A program made the translations under genes and the position numbers. From CAG-791 sp963591995 (GTDB lineage: Bacteria > Bacillota > Clostridia > Lachnospirales > Lachnospiraceae): a stretch of DNA of 48,300 bases. This document shows, piece by piece, positions 41,782 to 48,300 of this stretch (positions are counted from its first letter, which is position 1; each line of letters opens with the position of its first letter). The DNA lies in contig CAVAUJ010000015.1 of NCBI GenBank assembly GCA_963591995.1, forward strand, positions 1 to 48,300, in the 5' to 3' direction. A model generated the notes under the pieces. The model was not told the DNA's origin. It saw only the letters and a list, made by a program, of their open reading frames with translations, and made no database searches.

Positions 41782-43095
41782 ATGTCGCATAAGGCAGACA
41801 AACTCCGCTTTACTGAGGACGAGAGAGACGAAGAGGAGGAGCGCGCAGCTCCCGATGCGAAAAGAGCAGCAGTGGACGCGGAGGAATTAAAGAAAAAGAT
41901 CCGGCAGAAAAACCAACAGAAACAGCAGATCAAAAAACAGTACCGGACCATGAAACGGACCGGGGATGCGGCTGCTGAAGCTGCAGGCACAGGATACGGT
42001 TTTCAGGGAATCGCAGAAAAGCTTTCAAAGGCAAAGGATAAGGGCATCGAATATGCGGGCACGCATTCCGGGCAGATCCTGCTCGTGGTTATGATCGCAG
42101 GGTTATTGCTGATCGTGATCAACATGTTGTCTTCCTGCTCCATGATGGGCTCCGGTGTATCGGATGTGGTCTGGGCCAGTTCATATACGGCCACGGATGC
42201 CGATATTCTGGCGGTGGAGGAGGATTATAAGGAGCTGGAGGCTGCCCTGCGGGAGGAGATTGACAGCATGGAAAGCAGTCATCCGGGCTATGACGAATAC
42301 AACTATTACCTGGATGAGATCGGGCACAATCCCTATGAGCTTGCCTCGTACCTGACGGTGGTATTCGAAGACTATACAAGGGATGAGGTGCAGGCTACGC
42401 TGCAGCAGCTCTTTGACGAGCAATATGAGCTGACGCTGGATTCCGTGGTAGAGCGGAGAACCCGAACGGTGGAATACGACGATGGGACGACCGGAGAGGA
42501 AGAATACGATTACTACATCCTGAATGTCTATCTCAAAAACAACAATCTGGGAGAGGTGATCCTCCGGCAGGGCATGAGCGACAGCGATAGGCAGCGGTAT
42601 GAGCTTCTTAATACCACCTACGGCAATCGGCCGGATCTGTTTGCAGATGATATTTATGCAAGCAGTACCGGAGAATACGAGGACTATGACATTCCGGGAG
42701 AGGCGCTGACCGACACGGCATTTGCCAACATGATCCATGAGGCGGAGAACTACCTCGGGATGGCCTATGTATGGGGCGGCTCCAGTCCCAGCACGGGCTT
42801 TGACTGCTCCGGCTTTGTTTCCTATGTTATCAACAACTGCGGGAACGGCTGGAATGTGGGGAGATGCACGGCCAACGGACTTCTGAGCAACTGCACAAGG
42901 GTATCAAAATCGGAGGCCAAGCCGGGTGATCTGATCTTTTTCCAGGGAACCTATGACACACCGGGGGCTTCCCATTGCGGTATCTATGTGGGCGACGGGA
43001 TGATGCTCCACTGCGGCAATCCGATTTCCTACACCTCCATCGATACCAGCTACTGGCAGTCGCATTTTTACACTTTTGGAAGACTCAATCAGTAA
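41782..43095 (+). CDS. Membrane-anchored NlpC/P60 hydrolase of the conjugation system
   Basis: Opens the peptidoglycan for the mating channel, a VirB1-like role. A very charged cytosolic N terminus of about 95 residues (ERDEEEERAA, KKIRQKNQQKQQ) leads to one transmembrane helix (about 99-117, ILLVVMIAGLLLIVINML). An outer linker domain with acidic blocks follows (EEDYKELEAAL, ARDEVQ-like TRDEVQATLQQLF), then NlpC/P60 (about 310-437) with Cys342 in FDCSGF, His398 in SHCGIYVG and a third His near 410. Its 437 residues and place after virB4 are typical. GGAGGAATAAGGC precedes the ATG. Confidence 0.9.
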   Translation: MSHKADKLRFTEDERDEEEERAAPDAKRAAVDAEELKKKIRQKNQQKQQIKKQYRTMKRTGDAAAEAAGTGYGFQGIAEKLSKAKDKGIEYAGTHSGQILLVVMIAGLLLIVINMLSSCSMMGSGVSDVVWASSYTATDADILAVEEDYKELEAALREEIDSMESSHPGYDEYNYYLDEIGHNPYELASYLTVVFEDYTRDEVQATLQQLFDEQYELTLDSVVERRTRTVEYDDGTTGEEEYDYYILNVYLKNNNLGEVILRQGMSDSDRQRYELLNTTYGNRPDLFADDIYASSTGEYEDYDIPGEALTDTAFANMIHEAENYLGMAYVWGGSSPSTGFDCSGFVSYVINNCGNGWNVGRCTANGLLSNCTRVSKSEAKPGDLIFFQGTYDTPGASHCGIYVGDGMMLHCGNPISYTSIDTSYWQSHFYTFGRLNQ

Positions 43096-43109
43096 GGAGG
43101 CATGAAAAT

Positions 43110-43361
43110 ATGAGCGAAAAGCTTGAAAGGATCGGCATCGAGCGCGAAAAGGCCAGAAAAAAGCGCGATGAATGGGATGCCAAGTACAAAGAATTGGACC
43201 GCAGATATCGCGAGCAGGAAAACTGCGATATCCATGAAATGGTCCATGCAGCCAATCTGACGCCGGAGCAGCTGGCACGGATCATTGCCCTTGCGGGGAA
43301 GGGGATTCTGAATGCCCCGGTCTATGAAGAAAAGGAGGAACAGCTCGGGAATGAAGATTAA
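43110..43361 (+). CDS. DUF4315 family protein
   Basis: An 83-residue coiled-coil-like protein that accompanies the conjugation operon in Tn1549-type elements. It is highly charged (LERIGIEREKARKKRDEWDAKYKELDRRY, written here as a helical stretch at about 4-32) and ends in LTPEQLARIIALAGKG. AAGGAGG lies nine bases before the ATG at 43110. It overlaps the next gene by 11 bases. The molecular role is unknown. Confidence 0.85.
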   Translation: MSEKLERIGIEREKARKKRDEWDAKYKELDRRYREQENCDIHEMVHAANLTPEQLARIIALAGKGILNAPVYEEKEEQLGNED

Positions 43362-44115
43362 GAACATGATGGCGGCAGGCTGTGCATCGCTTGCCCTTAT
43401 GATGGCAGCATCACCGGCCACTGTATTTGCCCATTATGATCAGGAAGCCGCAGATGCCGCGGAAGCGGAAGAACCGGCGGTGGAAGTCGTGGAAGAAACG
43501 GAGGACGAAACGGATTCTTTCGTCACGGAAGAATCCGATCCGCTGACCCCGGACGGCAACATGACGCTGGTGGATGATATCGGTAGCGCCGATAAGTCCG
43601 GCAAACAGTTCATTACCATGGTCACGAAAAACGGCAATTACTTCTACATCGTCATTGATCGTGACGATGACGGCGAGGAAAACGTGCATTTCCTGAATCA
43701 GGTGGATGAAGCGGATCTGCTGGCCTTAATGGAGGAAGAGGACGTGGAGGCCTACGAGAGCCGGCTTCTTGCGGAAGCGCAGAAGAAGGAGGCGGCGGAA
43801 AAAGCCGCAAAGGAAGCGGAGGAGGTCGCCAATCAGCCGGCGGTCGAAGAGCCTGTGGAGGAAAAATCAGGCGTTAATCCGCTTCCGGCTGTGATCCTAG
43901 GACTGGGACTCCTTGCAGGCGGCGGGTTCTATGCGTATACGACCTTTAGCAAGAAGAAAAAGGAGGAGGACGAACGGCCTGACCCGGATGCAGATTATGA
44001 GGACGACGATATGAACAGTCAGAGCGATGACGATTATTTCGATCTGGAGGAATTCGAAGAGGACGAATTCGAAGAGGACGTATTGGATACAGAAACGGAA
44101 GACAGTGACGAATAA
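43351..44115 (+). CDS. DUF4366 / CD1107-family mobile-element protein
   Basis: Exported, membrane-anchored protein of unknown role, always found with DUF4315 in these elements. It has a signal peptide (to about AAS-PATVFA, residue 27), an acidic stretch, the conserved core TLVDDIGSADKSGKQFITMV and GNYFYIVIDRDDDGEENVHF, an Ala/Glu-rich coil, one transmembrane helix (about 175-193, LPAVILGLGLLAGGGFYAY) and a strongly acidic cytosolic tail of some 55 residues. It has 254 residues from the ATG at 43351 and lies 23 bases before the adhesin gene. Confidence 0.88.
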   Translation: MKIKNMMAAGCASLALMMAASPATVFAHYDQEAADAAEAEEPAVEVVEETEDETDSFVTEESDPLTPDGNMTLVDDIGSADKSGKQFITMVTKNGNYFYIVIDRDDDGEENVHFLNQVDEADLLALMEEEDVEAYESRLLAEAQKKEAAEKAAKEAEEVANQPAVEEPVEEKSGVNPLPAVILGLGLLAGGGFYAYTTFSKKKKEEDERPDPDADYEDDDMNSQSDDDYFDLEEFEEDEFEEDVLDTETEDSDE

Positions 44116-44138
44116 AAAACGAGAAAGGACAATGCTTC

Positions 44139-47100
44139 ATGATAAATGCGAAAAGCAAAATTAAGGCGGCCGGATTAAGGGTGTTTACCGCTATCCTGAC
44201 AGCCGGCACCATGCTGGGTGCCTGCGCCGGAGCGGCTACACCGGTCCATGCGGCAGAGCCGGCGGCGCTGGAATTTTCCACCCTGGACCTCTCCAAGTTC
44301 GCGCCGGGCAACGGATTAAAGATTGAAAACAAGAGCACGTCAACGACCTGCACGGTAAGCGGCGGAACTCTCAGCGACGGCATTGCCGGCGGCGAGAGCA
44401 CCGGCAACTGCAACAAGAAAGTATCAGGCCTTGGTAGCGGCAGCACCGTCATGATCGACTATGGGGACATCGGCTCCTATGGCGGACAAAGGATCGGCGT
44501 TAAGGCTACCTTCTCGGATTTTACCCGGATCACCGATTTCTATTACTGTGATTCCAGCTTTTACAACGGTTGGTGGTTCTTTCGCGAGGGGGATTCTTCC
44601 CGCGTAAAAGCGACCTTTGATTACTATTACACCGGTGGCGGACAGGCGGTGGATTTTGACGGGCAGACCTCTTTTATGACGTTTAACAGTCTGAACAATG
44701 CGGAGTTTGTTTCCCCGCTGAATGGCAATACCATCGGATATGTGGCAGCGGATACGGTTCTGGCGATCAAGGACATGCTGGGCACACCTTCCTTTGTGGG
44801 CACCAATGACGGGGACTGGACCGATTACCTTGGCGGTTCCACCTTCTACAGGGCGAGCGTCAAGATTCCCCTGTCCGGGACATCCAATGCGTTTTATCTG
44901 GGTGCCGGCGACCGGGACTACTGGATCGCACCAAGCTCTGCGTCCATCGGCATTCCGCAGCCCAAAGATCCGGTCAAAACCGAAAACGGCGTAACAAAGC
45001 TGGAAGAGACCGAGGTGGGCGAAGAGCTGGTTTATCGCATCTCTCATACCGTTCCGGTTCTGGGTGTGGATACCATCAGCATATATTCGTCCCTTAAATA
45101 TGTGGATGTGCTCCCCAAGGAAGTGGATTATGTGTCCTGTTGGATGGAAGACGGGAACGGCGACAAGATCGATGCCGGTTCCTCCTCCTATGATAAGGAT
45201 ACGCGAAAACTGGTATACACCTTCTCGGACGATTACCTCAAAAACAGCATGCCCTATGCGGGGGAGACCTATACGCTGGTCATCAACACCACCGTCAATG
45301 GGGAAACTGATGCGGATACCTTCACCAACCGCGCCCGGGTCTATGTGAACTCCATGTATGTGGACAGCAACCTGGTGGAGGCCGTCGCTCCCTACCGCAG
45401 CGTTACTGCCATTGTGGAGAACGGCAGCATTTCCATTACGGATAAAGACGGCAAAGAAACGGTAACCGGCGATGAGGATACCAAGGTGGATCAGAAGATC
45501 AAGCTCAATACAGATCGCACCGTTTCCTATGAACCGGACGAGGGCTATCTTCTTGCTTCGGTAACTATTGACGGCAAAGCGGTGGATATCACCAAGTATC
45601 CGTCTTCCTATACCTTTGAGTCGATCACCAAGGATCACGAGATCAAGGTCGTCTATGAGAAGCCGTCCATGGAGAAGAACGTTCGGATCAAGGATTCCGA
45701 GTGCATTGACCGCTACGAGGAAGCGCAGGAGATCGACAAAGCGGTGATCAAGGACGGCGACACGGTCACCTACACCATTGCGTTTTCCAATCCGACTTCC
45801 GTTACCAGAAAGGTTACCGTGAAGGATCCGGTACCGGAAGGTGCAGAGGTTGTCACGGACAGCATCAGCGACGGCGGCTCTTATGATGCTAAGAGCAGAA
45901 CCATTACCTGGAGCGGCAGCGTCAAAGCACACGGCACCGGTAAGGTAAGCTTCTCCCGTGTCATGCAGGAAGGTGCGCAAGGCACTGTCGTAAAGAATAC
46001 CGGCGCTGTTACCTTCCATGCCATCGATGGTAGCTCGGAAAAGAACGTGGTGTTGAAGGATACGACGGAATCTCCGATCCTGAAGGATCCGGTAAAATCC
46101 ATCCGTGGCAGTGACGGCGAGGATATCACCAATAAAGTCATCAATGACGATACCGATCTCACCTACGTGATCCGCTTCGAGAATCCTTCCGAGGAAACGA
46201 AGGTATTTACGGTGACCGATGAAATCCCGGAAGGCCTCACGCTGAAGGAAGGAACGATTTCCGATCAGGGCACGGCAGAAAACGGAACGGTTACCTGGAA
46301 GCTTACCCTTGCCGGCGGTGAGAGTAAGGAAGTGACCTATGGATGCCATGTAAATGCCATCACTTCCGACTACACCAAGATCTACAATCAGGCCGATGTC
46401 AGCGTGGATCACACCCACAAGACAACGGTTGCTTCCGAAGCTGTTGCCGAATCTGTCCCGGACGGCTACACGCCGATCTATGTTCTGGATAAGCCGGTAA
46501 AGATGGTCCTCTGTGAGGACGGCCACAATATCGGCTCTGACGAAAACGGAGATAGAATCCAGACCGTGAAGCAGGCCGGGGACATTTTGGAGTATCGGAT
46601 CTGCTTCAAGAATCCTGCCGATGATGCAAGAGAGTTCATTATCACCGATGTCCTGCCTGAAAATGTAGAGTTTGTATCGGTAGAGCAGGGCGGCAGCTAT
46701 GATACCGGAAGCCGCATGGTTACCTGGAAGGTAACCATTGATGCGAATACCGAAAGCTATGTCTCGGTAAAGGTCCGGATCCGGAAGGAAGCGGAGAACA
46801 CGATCCTTAAGAACAAGGCAACGGTCTGTGTGGATCTTGCCTCCAGAGAGACCAATGAGGTGGAGACGCCTGTACTGCCGACGCCGGTAAAGGATGTTCT
46901 CTCGAAGCTGGGGGAAAGCTCTATCAATACCTGCCCGGTGCAGATCGGTGAGGATATGTTCTACATCGTTTCTTATAAGAATCCTTCGGACTTTACAAAG
47001 ACAGCGGTTGTTACAGACAAGCTGCCGGAGGATGTGAAGTTCCTTTCCGCAAGCGAGGGCGGCACCTATGATGCAAACACCCATACCGTAACCTGGTCAA

Positions 47101-47648
47101 TGGAGACCGAGGCCCATACCGAAGGATCCGTCTGGGTTAAGGTGAAGGTCCTTTCCGGTGCCGGTAATAAGACACTCGAAAACAGGGCAACCGTTTCCAT
47201 GGATGAGGCGAGCGTAAAGACCATCACCCACAATGGCGATGAGGAGGAAAAGACTACGAGGAATTTTGTGCCCGATAAGAATTCTTCCGAAACCATCAAG
47301 GAGACCATTACCAACAACACAACGACAAATAACAACACGACAACCAATAACACCACTGTTGAGAAAGAGAAAACAACGGATAAGAGCGGTACTTCCGGCA
47401 CAGGCACTGGTTCCGGCAATTCTTCTTTCGGTAATACTGCTTCCGGCGGCACAGGCAACAGCTCCGGAAAATCCACTGCGGGTAGTACGGAAAGCAGTAC
47501 AACTTCTCAGGACAGCAATGCGCTGCGGTCAACAGATGGCCCGAAGACCGGGGATGACTTCCATCTCGGCTTCTGGCTGGCAATCGGCGGAATCGCACTG
47601 GCTGCAGGGATTGGCTGTGGCATCTATGCGATCCGCAGAAGGAAGTAA
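44139..47648 (+). CDS. Sortase-anchored surface adhesin with DUF11-like repeats
   Basis: A 1169-residue wall-anchored protein. A signal peptide (about 1-38) precedes an N-terminal domain (to about 270), an isopeptide-type fimbrial domain (about 276-415, starting DPVKTENGVTKLEETEVGEE, abbreviated), and an InlB-like beta segment (about 416-505). Four repeats of about 135 residues start near 508, 646, 783 and 912, each with a KxVxxxDPVPEG or TDxLPE-type block typical of DUF11 domains. An Asn/Thr/Ser/Gly-rich stalk (about 1040-1130) leads to PKTGD (about 1135), a hydrophobic helix and a basic RRRK end, a class B-type sorting signal. It may hold mating cells together (inference). AAAGGA precedes the ATG. 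Confidence 0.88.
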   Translation: MINAKSKIKAAGLRVFTAILTAGTMLGACAGAATPVHAAEPAALEFSTLDLSKFAPGNGLKIENKSTSTTCTVSGGTLSDGIAGGESTGNCNKKVSGLGSGSTVMIDYGDIGSYGGQRIGVKATFSDFTRITDFYYCDSSFYNGWWFFREGDSSRVKATFDYYYTGGGQAVDFDGQTSFMTFNSLNNAEFVSPLNGNTIGYVAADTVLAIKDMLGTPSFVGTNDGDWTDYLGGSTFYRASVKIPLSGTSNAFYLGAGDRDYWIAPSSASIGIPQPKDPVKTENGVTKLEETEVGEELVYRISHTVPVLGVDTISIYSSLKYVDVLPKEVDYVSCWMEDGNGDKIDAGSSSYDKDTRKLVYTFSDDYLKNSMPYAGETYTLVINTTVNGETDADTFTNRARVYVNSMYVDSNLVEAVAPYRSVTAIVENGSISITDKDGKETVTGDEDTKVDQKIKLNTDRTVSYEPDEGYLLASVTIDGKAVDITKYPSSYTFESITKDHEIKVVYEKPSMEKNVRIKDSECIDRYEEAQEIDKAVIKDGDTVTYTIAFSNPTSVTRKVTVKDPVPEGAEVVTDSISDGGSYDAKSRTITWSGSVKAHGTGKVSFSRVMQEGAQGTVVKNTGAVTFHAIDGSSEKNVVLKDTTESPILKDPVKSIRGSDGEDITNKVINDDTDLTYVIRFENPSEETKVFTVTDEIPEGLTLKEGTISDQGTAENGTVTWKLTLAGGESKEVTYGCHVNAITSDYTKIYNQADVSVDHTHKTTVASEAVAESVPDGYTPIYVLDKPVKMVLCEDGHNIGSDENGDRIQTVKQAGDILEYRICFKNPADDAREFIITDVLPENVEFVSVEQGGSYDTGSRMVTWKVTIDANTESYVSVKVRIRKEAENTILKNKATVCVDLASRETNEVETPVLPTPVKDVLSKLGESSINTCPVQIGEDMFYIVSYKNPSDFTKTAVVTDKLPEDVKFLSASEGGTYDANTHTVTWSMETEAHTEGSVWVKVKVLSGAGNKTLENRATVSMDEASVKTITHNGDEEEKTTRNFVPDKNSSETIKETITNNTTTNNNTTTNNTTVEKEKTTDKSGTSGTGTGSGNSSFGNTASGGTGNSSGKSTAGSTESSTTSQDSNALRSTDGPKTGDDFHLGFWLAIGGIALAAGIGCGIYAIRRRK

Positions 47649-47654
47649 AGCTAC

Positions 47655-48300
47655 ATGACCGGTAAAGAAAAAGTCGTCAGGTGGCTTGCGGCCATCCTGG
47701 CTTGCATCTGCCTTGGTACGGCAGCGTATTCTGCCGGGTATATCTGGGGGCAGTGCCGTGAATATGAGAAGGGCAGCGAAGTCTATGAAAAAATAGCAGA
47801 AGCTGTCGTCATTCCTAATCCAGAGGATCCGGCGGAAACGCCGGATCCTTCTCTTTCCGAAATGTCAGAAACGGAATCGGAAGAGACAGAAGAAAAATCG
47901 GAGCCAATCCTCGAAATAGATTTTTCGGCACTGCAGGAGACCAATCCGGAAATCATAGCATGGCTTTACTGTCCGGACACGGAGATCAATTATCCGGTGG
48001 CACAAGGCACAGACAACAGCTATTACCTGACGCACTTAGCCGACGGAACCTACAACAGGAACGGCTGCCTGTTCGTGGACTGTCAGAACGCATCTGATTT
48101 CTCCGATGACAATACCATCATCTATGGGCATCACATGAAAAGCGGGAAGATGTTTGCCGGTCTGATCAAGTACAAAAGCCAGGAATACTTTGAACAGCAC
48201 CCTGTGGTTTATCTGATCACGCCGGAGCATCAATATGAAATCCAGCTGTTCGCCGGCTATACCGCGGAAGTGAATTCCGATAGCTATTACCTGCAGCTGG
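47655..48300 (+). CDS. srtB: Class B sortase, cut off by window end
   Basis: Membrane-anchored transpeptidase that would attach the upstream adhesin to the cell wall. A hydrophobic signal-anchor (about residues 9-27) and an acidic linker (EMSETESEETEEKSEP) precede the sortase barrel, with IDFSALQETNPEIIAWLYC, INYPVAQGTDNSYYL, and the catalytic His in IIYGHHMKSGKMF. The Cys and Arg lie beyond position 48300. The ATG at 47655 is seven bases after the adhesin stop and the two share the operon, so this enzyme is the probable partner of the PKTG signal. Confidence 0.92.
   Translation, partial: MTGKEKVVRWLAAILACICLGTAAYSAGYIWGQCREYEKGSEVYEKIAEAVVIPNPEDPAETPDPSLSEMSETESEETEEKSEPILEIDFSALQETNPEIIAWLYCPDTEINYPVAQGTDNSYYLTHLADGTYNRNGCLFVDCQNASDFSDDNTIIYGHHMKSGKMFAGLIKYKSQEYFEQHPVVYLITPEHQYEIQLFAGYTAEVNSDSYYLQL

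Larger units (their letters stand above)
28859..48300 (+). mobile_element. Integrative conjugative element, Tn1549/CTn5 type (left part)
   Basis: From just after rpsI to the window end all genes are on the plus strand and belong to a conjugative element: RepA-like initiator, ParA, ParB, PcfB, VirD4, Maff2, VirB6-like, PrgI, VirB4, NlpC/P60, DUF4315, DUF4366, surface adhesin and sortase. This order is that of Tn1549/CTn5-like elements. The left boundary is approximate: no attachment-site duplicate can be shown because the right end, integrase, relaxase and primase lie beyond the window. At least 19 kb belong to it. Confidence 0.88.

Noticed and set aside
44424..47084. 886-codon minus-strand frame inside the adhesin gene
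   Set aside because: Shadow created by the biased codon use of the repeat-rich adhesin; His/Ile/Gly-rich sequence without recognisable domains.

Overview
The window looks like chromosome from an anaerobic, butyrate-forming Clostridia bacterium, most likely a Lachnospiraceae relative. The evidence is a complete crotonyl-CoA/butyryl-CoA operon with electron-transfer flavoproteins, an oxygen-sensitive radical-SAM NrdG activase, a clostridial-type rplM-rpsI pair, and GC-rich genes with strong AGGAGG ribosome binding sites and several TTG/GTG starts. Three runs of N (6484-6591, 34015-34423, 38957-39075) mark a draft or metagenomic assembly, and each falls inside a gene or gene cluster.

Chromosomal part (1 to about 28.86 kb). 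It opens with an ADP-ribosylglycohydrolase. A three-gene ABC importer follows (lipoprotein, permease, ATPase), then an MFS transporter overlapping a glycerophosphodiester phosphodiesterase, a secreted SH3/NlpC-P60 cell-wall hydrolase and the long ribosome hibernation factor. The metabolic core is thl-crt-hbd-bcd-etfB-etfA (8.65-14.74 kb). It converts two acetyl-CoA to butyryl-CoA, and Bcd-EtfAB can bifurcate electrons to ferredoxin. A near-consensus promoter, a Rex-like inverted repeat and a second palindrome precede it, and a clean UUCG-loop terminator closes it. Then come a pyridoxal kinase-like gene, a YbaK deacylase overlapping a CPBP protease, a 170-bp inverted-repeat element, a second thiolase, a GtrII-like membrane protein, NrdG, a secreted InlB-repeat protein, a flavin reductase-like protein, a lone LarC with a His-rich insert, an RsmF-type methyltransferase, a cysteine desulfurase and a YczE-like membrane protein. 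The part ends with rplM-rpsI behind a structured leader and followed by a terminator.

Mobile part (about 28.86 kb to the window end). Directly after the rpsI terminator lies the left part of an integrative conjugative element of the Tn1549/CTn5 type. A non-coding stretch rich in hairpins and repeats comes first. It is followed by two small Cys-rich proteins, a RepA-like initiator whose natural start seems broken by one base, ParA, ParB, and accessory genes (DUF5688/DUF3846). The transfer machinery is PcfB, VirD4/TraG, Maff2, VirB6/TrbL-like, PrgI, VirB4, an NlpC/P60 hydrolase, DUF4315 and DUF4366. A 1169-residue surface adhesin with four DUF11-like repeats and a PKTG sorting signal follows, with a class B sortase cut off by the window end. 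Relaxase, primase, integrase and the right end are not in view.

The parts I found most interesting are a small AT-richer regulator-like gene inside the transfer region, boxed by a 30-bp perfect palindrome and its own terminator; the adhesin-sortase pair carried by the conjugative element; the 170-bp repeat that brackets the second thiolase together with a partial copy; and the His-rich LarC. No CRISPR array, tRNA or rRNA gene was seen.
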